Part shown: positions 44,340-55,868 of the stretch, piece after piece
Numbering within the stretch: the first letter of the stretch is position 1
Layout: every line of letters starts with the position of its first letter
From: Mermis nigrescens
Lineage: Eukaryota > Nematoda > Enoplea > Mermithida > Mermithidae
Assembly: GCA_036768485.1 (NCBI GenBank)
Contig: JAVLUZ010000142.1
Span: forward strand, 5,526,581-5,590,580
Length of the DNA stretch: 64,000 bases
Reading direction: 5' to 3'
Notes under the pieces: generated by a model
What the model was told of the DNA's origin: nothing
What the model saw: the letters and a program-made list of their open reading frames with translations, nothing else
The model's database searches: none
Position numbers and translations under genes: made by a program

Positions 44340-46480
44340 AATTTTAAATTTATTGAAATTGAAATTTTAAAGTGCTTTTTTCGGACTTAAAAATGGTGGG
44401 TAAGTACACGTCAAGCATATCTTTTTTCGGTATTTTTGACGATGTATCTTTTTAGAGCATAAAAACATAAAAAATTTGGAAAAAAACGTCAAAAATTGAA
44501 CATATTGAACAAAATATAGTCAAAACATGAGTATATGGCGCGAAGCATCGAAAATTTGACACTTTTCAGCAAATAGATAGCTAAAACGCTTAAAAAAGCA
44601 TCTTTTCTTTAAATTTTGTAGAAAAGTTCGGGGAACTTTTAAAAAATCCCCAATTCTGGAGGGGTGAAATCCACTTTCCCAAGATCATGTTTGTATGCTT
44701 ACCACGTTAATCGTAAGTCTTTCTGTCAGACTTCTTGTTTTGGGTGACAAAAGTAAAAAGGCTTCTTTATCAAAATTGTAAACAAAATTATGGAGCTTGT
44801 TCCAGTTTTTATCATCTTTCCTGAAAATTAGTTACGTTGAAAGCAAGATTATTTAATCATAGCTTACATAGGTGCGCAAGGTCAAACTTTCATAGGGGGT
44901 TGAAAATCAAAAATTTGGAGAAGTGCTTTGGAAAAAGCGATAATATCGCTTATAGTTTTTGGGCTTATGTGACAAATATATAGTCTTTTCGAACTCACAA
45001 ACAACGCTGTATAGCTTTTTTGGATTAGAAATGCAGTGCTCACTATGAAAGCTGACGCACCATTATTGTAAGATTAACGTTAGATAATGCGTCGCCTAGC
45101 GCCGCGTTTTGTCCATTATATTATATCAACTTGTTTTTTTATTTTAGGATAATATTCTCTAACATGCCGTTAATGCGGCGACGCATACGGTGCAATTTAG
45201 CTATTAATAGCATGAAGAAAACGAAGCGCGCACATGAATGGCGTTGGAACATGCGCACGTCGAATGGCATTCACGTGCGCGCTTGTTTTTCTTGATGCTT
45301 CTAATAGCTTAATTGCTCCGTCTGCCATAAATGCACACAAGGGGGTGAGGGTCAGCCGGACAGATACTGTCCGGCGATTTTTAGCTGACGGAACGTTTTT
45401 TGCATCATTTTTGAGATCAAAAACAGTAAAATTGTCGAAATTTTTCCCGCTAAATTAGTACTTTTAAGTACTTTTTACTCTAAACGCCCGAAATTGATAA
45501 CTTTGCATTTCGTAGCGTTAAAAGTGTTATAATGCAATAAAAATGAGCTAAAAATGCTTTTAAAATGCGATATTACCACGAAAAAACGTTTTATAGACTA
45601 TTTCGACCATTTTAATCGTTAAACCAGCAGAAAATCGTGAGCGTTAAATTGACTGTTTTGGATTTTTTGAATTTCACCCCCCTGCCGACCCTGACCTTGT
45701 GCCCCTATGCCGTCTGCGTCGCCGCATTAACGGCATGATAGAAAATAATATCCTTTAATAAAAAGAACAAGTTGATACAGAATAATGACAAAGCGCGGCG
45801 CTCGCGGCGCATTATTTAACATTAATCTTACAATAATCGTGTGTCAACTTACATGGCGAGCGCTGTATAGGTATTTAGCCCTTTTTGAAGTCGAATCGGA
45901 AAAATAGCTATACATCCTTTTGGAACACAGAAAAGGCAACTATACAGCATTTCTGAACTCACGCGATATGTTTCTGATTCAAAAAAAGGCTATATAACTA
46001 GTTTTCGAATCCCAAAAAGGCTATAACGCAATATTTTTCGCCCAAAATGGCTATTCATATGTAGCTATCAGTTTTTTATAGCTCAGGGGGAGTAATACCC
46101 TTCCTCAACCCCGCATGCCCATGTATGTATTTATTGATGAAAAATTTGGGGAGTACTGCGTTATTATCTGCCGAAGATTTTTATTTATTGCTTGCCACAT
46201 GGTTTTTTGTTTATTTTTTATACAATAATACAAATTTATTTAGAGCGACGAAAAGAACAAGTATTCGCTTCGCAAATTGCGTAATACATGGACGGGTATT
46301 TTCGATCAGTCGGTTTTAAACGAACTCGATAATCGGATAAAAAAGATCTCAAATAACAACAGAGCCCCTTCGCTTGGCCCTATCGTAGTCAAACTTGAAC
46401 CGGAAGATGACGATGTTAAATTGTCTACGGACGAATTACGGCTGATTACTTCTTTGGCTGCTCTGCCGAGATCCCCACTG
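43613..46480 (+). CDS. PCF11: PCF11-like CID protein, first three exons
   Basis: Exon 1 43613-43783, exon 2 about 43893-44022, exon 3 46244-46480. PCF11 is a subunit of the pre-mRNA cleavage complex; its N-terminal CID binds the phosphorylated RNA polymerase II tail. Exon 1 has DYESSLSELTTNSKPHINML, exon 2 KLPMVYLLDSIVKN, exon 3 SLRKLRNTWTGIFDQSVL, which in order match the CID of PCF11. The ATG at 43613 gives MAGFALTEYEIACDY, a plausible start; a TTG four codons upstream is less likely. Exon 2/3 splicing is clean (CAG|GTAAAT ... TTATTTAG|AGC, phase 0) and exon 3 ends at a good donor, GTAAGA. The exon 1/2 junction cannot be made in frame with a GT-AG intron (see findings). Later exons were not found before the window ends, so the gene is partial here. 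Confidence 0.85.
43893..44022 (+). CDS. PCF11: PCF11 exon 2: middle of CID
   Basis: From an acceptor in TTTTTAGAG (43891-43894) to donor CAG|GTAAAT. The frame reads LSFKLPMVYLLDSIVKN, then NLPIVFAHVYGQ. The first bases are uncertain because the frame does not close with exon 1. Confidence 0.82.
44254..44337. repeat. (AT)n microsatellite
   Basis: About 40 AT units with one ATACAT interruption, in intron 2 of the PCF11-like gene. Confidence 0.98.
44380..44700. repeat. Partial 5562-type repeat
   Basis: TAAAAATGGTGGGTAAG, AACAAAATATAGTCAAAACATGAG and GGCGCGAAGCATCG follow the family in reverse; its right end is a C/T-rich tail. Confidence 0.5.
45034..45865. mobile_element. Long-hairpin (foldback) element in PCF11 intron 2
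   Basis: Left arm 45034 to about 45231 and right arm about 45272-45325 plus 45710-45865 are inverted copies at high identity (matching ATTATTGTAAGATTAA, CATGCCGTTAATGCGGCGACGCA and AGCATGAAGAAAACGAAGCGCGCAC). Ends are CAGTGCTCACTATG / CATGGCGAGCGCTG. The right arm is split by the hAT MITE 45326-45709. Flanking 8-mers do not clearly match. A transcript would fold into a hairpin of about 195 bp arms around a 40-base loop. Confidence 0.88.
45326..45709. mobile_element. hAT-like MITE inserted in the hairpin arm
   Basis: 384 bp, ends CATAAATGCACACAAGG / CCTTGTGCCCCTATG, exact flanks CCGTCTGC at 45318-45325 and 45710-45717. The opposite hairpin arm shows the uninterrupted site. Same family as 8608-8995. 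Confidence 0.92.
46244..46480 (+). CDS. PCF11: PCF11 exon 3: end of CID and linker
   Basis: 79 codons in phase 0 between TTATTTAG and GTAAGA. SDEKNKYSLRKLRNTWTGIF is the last CID helix; the acidic linker (VKLEPEDDDVKLSTDELRL) follows. Confidence 0.85.
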
Positions 46481-46715
46481 GTAAGAGATGCATAACAAAT
46501 AATGAAGTAATAACGAAAAATCCCATTATATACATACTTTATTCATACTTACCAAAGTAAAAAGTTTCTCTGCTGCTTCGGTTGCTTACTTAAACCGCGT
46601 GAGCCACTGGATAGTCCTAAACCCAGCTTTCCCTATTAATTCGCATACAGCTGCCAGGCACGTAGCTGGCCGTCCTATTTTGGGGGACCAACACCAATTT
46701 TTGGGGGGACTAAGC

Positions 46716-48873
46716 CAGTGATCGACCGGGCTCAAAAAATACCGGGCCCGGGCTTTGCTGCCGGGCTTGGTACCGGGCCCGGGCTCATATACTAACAACA
46801 TGCCTTGCTTCCAATATAATGTTATGCATAAAATACATATGTAGACCGATTTTACATTTGTTATTTGTCAAACGCAAGGCTTAGTGCTGTATCAAGAAGA
46901 TTTTTGAATTCTAAGCTCTGTTAATCATTCCATCTTTCTAAAAATAAATTAAGTAGTTAGCAAGGATTTTGGTAGCATTATTCAAGCAAGAACAAAGTTT
47001 TTAATACAATAGCGCGCAATTCCATTATTAAAATGCACGTGCAACTAAACACGGTTTGAAAAAGCACAAGGTTTCATGTAGATATTTAAAGGAAATTGAG
47101 CATAAAATTTATGCATTCAGACATAACAGCGACTATGATATGGTCGGATAGAAGATATGCTGTTTGGATTTTAGAACTCAAACTATAGCATACATTGACG
47201 TCAATTGAAATTGCGTAGTGTATAGGATAGGACATGTAAATATTGAAGCCATAGGCGTAGCCAGGGGGCATTGGGGCACATGCCCCCCGAAATATTTCAG
47301 AAATTTTGTTGATTTTTCGAGTGTAATAATTGTGTCCAGGAAATTGAGTTCAAAAAGGCAAAAACGTCAAAAATTTTCCGGTGCTTCGCGGCGAGTCTTT
47401 ATTATATTTATTGTTATATAGATCCAATGAGTTCAAAAGCTTAAATTAGCTAATATAATTGATCAATTGACATCACTTTAGTGATTTATTGCTCTATTTG
47501 TTCGTTGAATGAAACTGCGCATGCTTGTTGAGCATAACAGTAAATGTGCGAAAATGATTGTGTACCAGTTTGTCTATTCTTTGCTTTGTTTGTCTTTCTT
47601 TACAAGGACAGGACACACAATCCAATTTTAAATGAAAAGAATGGCCGAATTTTCTTATGTTTTTGCGCATTTTCTGTTTTCTGAATTATATCTTGTTAAT
47701 AAGAAGGCCACAAATGGGCCTGAAAACGATAAGAACAAAATTGTCATTGATACATCTTTTTTATATCTTATTGGCAGCACCCTTTGCTACGCTTTATACT
47801 TAGCAGAGGTCGAAAAGCTCATTTAAGCTCAGAAATCTTGTACAATGTAGGACTTCATCGATTTTAAGTGTTTTGGGCTTATTTTGAACCGAGATTTGGC
47901 CGATTTTGCGAAAATTTTAGCGATATTATTTAACATTAGAGTGCTTTTTTTTACAAAATTTTAACATTAAAGTGCTTTTTTTACAAAATTTTTAGGGGCG
48001 ATTGAGCGCGCCACCGCAGCCCCCCCCCCGCCGTAAAATCTCGTTGTACATGTGCAGCGTGATTTTTGGGAGGACGAAAAGGAAAAAGGGTTCGCCGAAA
48101 TTAATTTGTCTGTTCTGAATGATTTAAGCGGTATAAATTGTGTTTAAAGAGCTAAAACGTCAAAATTTTCCGGCGCATGGCGCTGCTGGTTATTGTTCTT
48201 TCTTTTGGAAAAGCGCATTGCGTTTAATAACCCAAATCGGGCAAAATATCACAGAATATTAGTATTCACAGGCTACAAAATGTTAAGGACAGTAAAAGAT
48301 TACTAAATTCCTTGGTGCTTTGCGCCTCTTATGATTTCCGAAATGATTGTCAATTAAAAGACCGTAAACTCTATATGAAAACGGTAAAAATTTCAAAAAT
48401 TTCCGGCGTTTCGCGCTGATTAACATTTTTGTATTTCTGATTGTCAGAAACCCATAAATTAGCTAGGCTACACTACTAAAGGTCGAAAAACTCAGGTTCA
48501 CTATAGGTACGAGTACATAACGTTACTAACATTCAATGCAAAATTAGTCTTAAAAAATTTTTTGTGTATGCCCCCCGAACCAAAATCCTGGCTACGCCTC
48601 TGATTGAAGCGTTGTATAGAAGATGAATGCTCATATGAAGTTGACAAGTATATGATAATGAGCAGGTGGGCAGAAGTAAGGCAAATGGATGTAAATAGAT
48701 TCACAGGCTAGCAAATTCATAAGAAATACGGACAACAGCTGAAATAGTAAACGTCTAAAATATTAACGATAATTATTTGAGGCCCGGTTGAGGCCCGATG
48801 GTTTTCAGCCGGGCCCGGGCCTGCCTATGACCGGCCGGGCCCGGTCCGGGCCCGAGTACCCGGTCGATCACTG
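46716..48873. mobile_element. hAT element (CAGTGATCGACCGGGC), sister of 16856-18789
   Basis: Ends CAGTGATCGACCGGGC / CCGGTCGATCACTG, flanks GACTAAGC / GACTGAGC (7/8). It lies in a copy of the CAGGCACGT family (46654 onward, resuming after 48873). Its interior is the reverse complement of the 16856 copy, nested element included. Confidence 0.88.
47250..48602. mobile_element. Nested hAT-like element, sister of 17116-18268
   Basis: Ends CATAGGCGTAGCCAGG / CCTGGCTACGCCTCTG, exact flanks ATTGAAGC at 47242-47249 and 48603-48610. Confidence 0.88.
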
Positions 48874-48968
48874 GACTGAGCCCAAAAAGGCCAAAAACAG
48901 CACAAAATAACGTTAAAAGAGGTCCTCTTTTTCCGTTTTTTTGGATTAGGGGGAGATCCGAACCCCCC

Positions 48969-49068
48969 NNNNNNNNNNNNNNNNNNNNNNNNNNNNNNNN
49001 NNNNNNNNNNNNNNNNNNNNNNNNNNNNNNNNNNNNNNNNNNNNNNNNNNNNNNNNNNNNNNNNNNNN
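48969..49068. other. Assembly gap of exactly 100 N
   Basis: Exactly 100 Ns, the usual placeholder for a join of unknown length, so distances across this point are unreliable. Confidence 0.99.
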
Positions 49069-49605
49069 ACTCTGGAAATTTGAGCTGAATCCGTCCTATA
49101 TTTCTTGAAATATAGTGCTATATAAGAAAGTGTAAAGTAAACTGGTATACTGTAGACTGCGCACTAAACTTCTGTACATAGCACAACTTAGGTTTATACG
49201 TCATATTCTGAAAATTTGAACAAGATCCGGCTAGTGGTTCTTGAGTTACGCAAAAGTGTAAACTGATGCTGGTATACTGTAGGTTGCGTGCTAAAAGTTT
49301 GTACATAAGATACCTAACATATGCTCACCATACTCTGTAAATTTGAGCCCGATCCGACCGCTGGTTCTTGACTTACGCCTCTTCAGAAATAACCCCCTGG
49401 ATAATAACCCCCCACCCTAGGTTATTGTATCCCCTCCCCTGGCCCTGGACCCTTGGCCCTAAGCTGGCGCCCGCCCTTCCCCGGCAGGTCCGGGCAGGCC
49501 CCCAACCCTTTTGCGCCCTGGCACAACCTCGATTTTGGGCCAGGGCGCAGATCGGCCTATCTTATAACACTACAATGCTATAAGATAAGGACCTAGGGAA
49601 GCAGG
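49069..49605. repeat. LTR-like sequence, partner of 56440-57050
   Basis: About 2.5 tandem units of roughly 125 bp (each with CTGAAAATTTGAGC, GATCCGACCGCTGGTTCTTG and ACTGGTATACTGTAG), then a GC-rich hairpin (GCGCCCTGGC ... GCCAGGGCGC), GCTATAAGATAAGG and GCTATACTACT. The last 120 bp match 56930-57050 in the same orientation. Confidence 0.5.
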
Positions 49606-50730
49606 CTATACTACTGTTAAAGAACCTATTATTTCACCAGAGTCAATGCGAATTGGTGCTTTAGAGATGTTACAAACACGAACAGGTATTATAGGTTGTG
49701 AAGCATCGACTATAGACGGAGCAACAAAAAGTGAAGTTTTTTCCATAAAATCGGGATTTGGTTCGAATAATGCGAAATCGAAATTGCAAGAGCCATGACT
49801 TATATAGCCAGGTAAAATTACTTCGTGTCTAGGTTGTATTATAACAGGTTCAGGTAACGAAACATGCACACACACAACACCAGAGGTAGTTGTGTTGGAT
49901 TTCGCACGAAATTGCAATTTTTCATGAGATGAGAGTAAATTAATCTTTATGCCGTTCATAAAAGCACAGCGCTCAATAGGATTAAACCACATGAGTGCGG
50001 ATTCGCAAAAACCATATCCTAAGAGCATGTCTTCCAGCAAGTGATCAATTATAGATACTGAAGTGGAGATAGATTGTTCCGCAATAGTAAGAGTCATATT
50101 TACTTTATAACAAACTACTGCGGTAATTTCGCCTACGCCATGTACAACTTGTGAGACTTGTTTAGGTGGTAAATTGAAGCCTAGCCGCAAAAATGCAGAC
50201 GTGGTCATCATGGTGACTTGTGATCCCGTGTCAATGAGAGCGGGTACATCAACGCCATGAACTTTAACAAGAATAGCGGGCAGATTTGTCCCAGCATGGC
50301 TTACAATAGGAATATTAGAGTCTAAAATTTTAGATGGAGGTAAATTGAGTTTTTCATAAGTCGCGAGACGACGCTGTAAGCGTTCGTACTCTTCAAGAAA
50401 TTCTTGTGACGCGAATAGATTAGGACGCGCGCTAGTCTCTGGCCCTTTTGCAGTAACCGTGTTTACATCATGAGGGGATGTATGAGTTGGCTGCGGTGGG
50501 GGCGCATTCATGGTGGGTTGGTTGTCAGCTGTATATGTGATGTATGGGCAATTAAAATAATTGTCATTGCGATAATTTGAGTTGTAATATGCGCCACGCT
50601 GTTCATTTGGGAACTGCACAAAAGGTGTATTTTGTCTTGATTGATTATTATAGCAATTATCATAATGCGAATTTTGATAATTTGCACGCGAATTTTGGTA
50701 ATAATCATTACGATTTTGCCTAAAATCCGA
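49606..50730 (-). pseudogene. Retropepsin part of the gag-pro fossil
   Basis: After the TGA at 50731-50733 the same frame continues through an Asn/Tyr-rich spacer to the protease: PAILVKVHGVDVPALIDTGS, a hydrophobic flap region, and LLEDMLLGYGF. All expected retropepsin landmarks are present once, as in dimeric retroviral-type proteases. Confidence 0.85.
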
Positions 50731-53142
50731 TCAGGGTTGCTTAGGTTCAAAGCGGTTATCATTATTTGCGTAGTTAGATGAACGATGTTGACTAGAGTTA
50801 CGAGATCGTGATTGAGATCGATGTCTATTTTGCGAATTCGGACGCGATGGTGAGCAATTTCGACGCGAAAAAGAATGCGACTGGCTGCGTTTGCGAGCCA
50901 TAGAGTTGTAATTTCGATCAGATTGGGTATTATAATTAGTATTATTAGACGCTTCTTGTCTCTGACGCGTAAAACATTCCTCATAAATGTGACCTATGCG
51001 CTTGCAAAAGGTACAAAATTTACGAGAGGAATTTTCTGGCTTCTCAGCACGCGACGCGCGATGAAACGTTCTATGACGCGGACAATCTGAATCATTTTGG
51101 TTAGACGCGCGAGGAGTATCTTTAGGTACTGCGCTGCCTACGGGAGCAGCTGTTACCGATACATATGCTGTTAATGCTTTTTTCTCCTCAAATTCCTTAT
51201 TAGCAAATTCAGCGCTTAGCGCATTGTCTAAAAATTCAGCTAATGATGCTCTAGGTTTTTTATGATATGCCTCTTTTGAAATATGTGGTAATAAACCTTC
51301 TTTTAATTGATGTTGCATCAAATTATTAAAATAGTGCGAGTCAACTTCAAGATAAGGGTCAGATTTTATTAATTCTTCACGAAGCGAGAGATAATAAGAT
51401 TTAACCGATTCGTTAGGCTGCTGTTTATGTGTCAAAAAACGAGTAAAGAGCGCACCGGAGTCCATTGGACAGAATTCGACTATTAGCACTTGTTTAGTTT
51501 TTGAATAAGATTGTTGAATATCAGCAGGTAAGGAACAGTATAAACGTGAAGCATAGGGATCTAGAAATCCAGTCATAAATTTTAAACAATCAGCTTTGTC
51601 GATATCATAGGTATCGGCAAGTGATTTGAATTCTGCAAAATATGCTTTTATATCCGTTTTATCGCCATCAAAAAATTTTTTATTTGCAATTGCAATTTGC
51701 ATTTGTGCCATAAATGGTCCGCGATTCAAGGAATCAGCGAGATGCGATTTACCACACGAGCCTTCAGATGAAGAATCTGAACTATAACAATGACGTCGTC
51801 AGCGCGATCTACTTTTGCGACGCAAACGACGGCTGCGCGGGCGATCATAGCTATTTGATGAACTTTCATCAGAAAATTTTACATGTCTTCTTCTACTAGA
51901 TGATTCAGGGAGAGGCGCAGATTCGTTTTGCAAATTTGCAGGTTCATTATTAATGCCAGATAAATTTATCTCAACAGGTTGCATTTCGATATTAGAAGAA
52001 TGCAAAATGGGATTATTAGGTGGTATTTCCACATTCACGGGATTAGGTACATAATCATTTGGAAAAATTTATCCTTGAAGTGGAAAATATTGCAGCGGTG
52101 GTGGATTTAATTGCTGCTGAGAGTTCGCATTCGAAGAATTAGGTACGAAAGAAGGCGCATCAGAATTTAAAGACAGCAATGGCCGAGATCGCGATGTCTG
52201 CGAAATCGGTACCGACGGCTGCGAAATCGTAGGTATATTATCCGAAAAACCCGAGTTTTGCACTGGTTGCAAACCCGTGTTTAAAGGATTTTGTGACAAA
52301 TTAGATAACTCAGGCGCGCGGTTCGTACAACTTTGAGCGATATTTTCGGGAATAGCTTCCAAAGGTGAACGTGAATTTGATGCGCTGTTGCCAGTGGACA
52401 ACAATGAAGATGCACAATGCGTACTTTGCGCACGATTTGCACTTTGCGCATTAAATTCAGAAAAATTTGCGCTATCGATTGAGTGGTTAACGCGCTCAGA
52501 TGGATTATTTTCAATGCGATTCGAAACTGGTCGGGGTTTAAGCATAGTGCTTAGCTCCAAACGCAGTTCATGCATTTCCTCCGCATTTTCCTTTTTATCT
52601 TGATTTACGCGCGTAGAAAGATCCGAAAATTGCAAATGAATGGCTTGTAACGCTTTTAAAATAAGATCATTAGTCACATTAGCACTAGCACAATCTTTGT
52701 TGGCATTTCTGCTATGACTATGATTACTTTCTACGTCAGAATTGGGATTTTCGCGCTCTGAACTGGTTTCAGGATTATTTGCCGTGTTAAGCGTAGTCGT
52801 ATTATCAATCATTGTATGGTTTGATGAATTATCAATGTTAGGGTCCGAACTAGTTATCGAAGTTTGATTAATGCGTGCTTGCACGGTAGTCAATAACAGT
52901 TCCTCTTCGGACTGTGTATTGCTCGCGGCATTTAGTGACGCGGGTAATTGATCATTATTCGCCTTACTAGTTACGTCTTTGTTATGAGTGTCATTACTTG
53001 CAGAATTACTCGCGCTATTCGAGTCAACAGGCGCAGTGGGTAATTGGCGAGATGAAGTAGGTGGCGTAGAAGGTTTTTCCAATTTAGCGGGCGGTGTCCG
53101 CAAAACCTTTTTCCTGCCATTTTTATGTGTCAAAAATGTCAA
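49606..53142 (-). pseudogene. Ty3-like gag-protease, one frame with three stop codons
   Basis: A single minus-strand frame of about 1178 codons runs from 53142 to TAG at 49606, broken only by TAA (52069-52071), TGA (51799-51801) and TGA (50731-50733). The first 360 residues are Ser/Asn/Thr-rich; then a basic-acidic stretch; then a Gag region (FFDGDKTDIKAYFAEFKSLA); a CX2CX4HX4C zinc knuckle (CTFCKRIGHIYEEC); an Arg-Ser tail; and a retropepsin (LIDTGSQVTMM with active-site DTG, later LLGYGF). It ends in the VPVRV-type linker that normally precedes reverse transcriptase, which is absent. No ATG is seen at the start (TTG at 53142). It is defective as read, unless the stops are suppressed. Confidence 0.88.
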
Positions 53143-53692
53143 AAAATATGACCTTGGGTAAAATAAATTTCAGTACGTCGAAATTTTGCCCAAAATAAAT
53201 ATTTCAAATTTGGCCTTTGTCGTTCCAAAAACCAGGTTTTTTCACGTGAATAGTATTTGCTTACGTGAAGTAAGATATACCTGAAATGAAATGATCGAAA
53301 ACAGGTAGGACTAAGCCTAAAGCGCAAGACAGTGTACGTGGTTAGAAAAACAGGTAGGTAATACCCTAAGTGACAAAATTTCGTCATCAGGAGTAAAAAA
53401 TTATGAATCGTCGCCTGAGGGTCGACATTTATAGAAAAAATGCGAGCGTGATAGCTGCCTTCATTGATGAAAATCCAGACGGGAATAGAAGAAATAACGA
53501 TGACGTTACCACGATACACAAAATCTTTACCACGGACGCTTACTTAAATTGCGCACTGCTACGATCGCGGTCGACACAACAACAAAGGTGAACGGAACGG
53601 TACACATTTTTAGATGGCCAAAATAATGATTTTTGGGTCGAAAAATAAATTTACGATGATTGATCAGTTCGGCTGTAGCTAGCAGCCTAAAA

Positions 53693-53705
53693 GAGGGACT
53701 ATCCA
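53693..53705 (-). promoter_or_regulatory. Candidate primer-binding site
   Basis: Reading the minus strand, one base after the LTR end the sequence is TGGATAGTCCCTC, starting with the TGG that pairs with a tRNA CCA end. This orients the LTR 53707-55868 as the 5' LTR of the gag-pro fossil. I could not identify the primer tRNA. Confidence 0.5.
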
Positions 53706-53706
53706 A

Positions 53707-55868
53707 TGTAAATACAGGGCCGCCCTATGTTTACAGAGAATCAACATAGGACGGGTGTATTTGCCTTCGAGACTTACTTAGGTACGTAGGCACTAGTGAT
53801 GTCCTGGGCACCGGCACCGGCACCGGCGCCGGTGCCTAAGCACCGGCACCGGGCCGGTGCTAGGCTGGTACCGAGCGCCGGTGCTAGATAAAAGAGAAAA
53901 AAATAGTGTAAAAAGAATAATTGAAGCTCATTTATCACTAATTTAAGGAATAAAGGCGCAAAAAGGTAGCATTTTGTTAATAAAATCTTCTGATTAGCAT
54001 AGTGAAGCATTTTGACTGAACTTCAGAATAAGTCTTCGAGCTTTAAAAATGAATTATTCATTTAACGAAACACATCTTATTGAAAACATCAATTAACAGC
54101 AAAAAGCGTGGACACTAATAAATAAAGTAAATTAAAATTAAAAACATCGACATATAGAGTGGAAAGTTCTTCTAATTCTACCATCTGTAGGCAAGAAGGA
54201 TGAGTACTACAGAGTAGTTTTCAACTTAATTTCATCAAATCTATTTTTATTTTTCCATTTCGTGAGCAGAAGACCGTAAAACGCAGCTAGAATTTTAAAA
54301 TAGTTTTTATGCAAAACTTTTTCCTGCAAATTATTCAGAAAAAGCTTGTTAAAACTTTGTAAATGAAGTTCTATGTAAGTCTTTTGCATTACTTATATAT
54401 CCCATGTTTGTTTTCAGAGGCTTTTGAAAATGTGAAATGATAAACTCAAATAATTTAACCTCAAAAAGTTTTTGTGGCTATTTTCATGTTTGTTTCTTAC
54501 TCGTTGAATATTTAACTAATGCACTAAAACCAAATTCTGATTTGACTAAAGAATCAACTACTGCACAAGCCAATGTTGATTGCGCTACACTTAAACTTAT
54601 AATACACTATTTAACTTTTATTTTTCTTCGAATTATAATTTTATTACAATTGTTTTTTGTTTAATGCTTAGGTGAGAAAATTTATATGTATTCATAAGTT
54701 AGAAATAATGAAGTCGTTACTAGCCAAATGAAATTTTGCCCTTAATATGTATATCCGGTGAAAAATAGGTACAAATTTAACCCTTTTTGAAGAAGCATAG
54801 TACACTATATAATATGCTAATGTAGCACCGGCACCGGCGCCGGTACAGGGGGTACCGGCACCGGCACCAGCACCGGTAAAAAAAGCGGCACTGGGACATC
54901 ACTAGTAGGTACTTAGATCTGCTCTTAGCGCTGGCCCCGATCGCTTAGCCTGGGATTGCTTCGATCGTTGGACCCTCATAGACCTTACGGCTTCGATCCC
55001 CTCGGTCCTAATATTGCTGACCGCTTCTTGTCGGGTGATCTCAGCAGCTACGCCCTAAGACCTAAGACTACCTACCTAGTCTCGGAATTACCGCGGAGGT
55101 CAGTTGACCTATCTCAAATCTCAAGTTGATTATTTAACTTATTTTCAGATTCGATTCCAACAGAAATGTTTCATGGTTCCTAATGTGTATAGCACAACAA
55201 ACCTTGAAAACAACAACAACGAGCTCTATACTGATCAATCATCCTTAAAGATTAAATAATGTTTTTGATTGATTTTTGGTTTGAGAAAAGAATTAAGGCT
55301 TTCGAACAAAATAAGTAATCATATGGAATTTACCTATCCGTCCACTCAGAAGAGTCGAAATCCTCAACGGGGGAATATCCGACCTTACCCTCGGTATATC
55401 CGAAACCCCTGGGTAGGTTTTCTCCAATTTATTTCAAACGCTGAATACTCGGCCTAACTGCCGGACAACAAAAATAACGCAAAAGAAAAACAAAACGTAC
55501 GCAACTATACACTCGTACGATTGCCAACGAGAATGCCAACAAGACTAACTACACTGGCCTCAAGGGACCATTACAGTAAAATAAACAAACGTCAAATTAA
55601 CGTAATACTGGAACACTTTTATCTCAGATCAATTATTCTAAGCTAATACGAGCGGTATGCATTAAACAATTACTATTATCATATACTTAACTCTATGTTA
55701 CCGGACAAGTATCTTATTGTTTTTTATTATTGAAAATTGGGAAAAAGTGGGAAGACCGAAGGCATAGCCCACAGTACACTATCGTGGATAGCTACTAGTA
55801 TTGGCTATGTAGTGGCTACCGCGAACTGCTAAGGCAAGTTCGCCAAACTTGTAACTCTCGTAGTTACA
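53707..55868 (-). mobile_element. LTR (probable 5' LTR of gag-pro) split by a hAT element
   Basis: TGTAAATACAGG at the low end and CTCTCGTAGTTACA at the high end, matching the solo LTR 34952-35982 throughout once the hAT insertion 53794-54904 is removed. Next to it lie a TGG primer site and, 560 bases on, the gag frame. Flanking 4-mers do not match, as expected for one LTR of a pair. Confidence 0.8.
53794..54904. mobile_element. hAT element with CACCGG-rich ends
   Basis: Ends TAGTGATGTCC / GGACATCACTA, flanks GTAGGCAC / GTAGGTAC (7/8); the solo LTR shows the empty site GTAGGTAC. Subterminal tracts are CACCGG repeats. Frames at 54207-54389 (minus) and 54437-54664 (plus) look faintly coding but show no motif. 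Confidence 0.85.

Noticed and set aside
50508..50984. 158-codon Ile-rich frame on the minus strand
   Set aside because: Out-of-frame shadow of the gag-protease reading frame.
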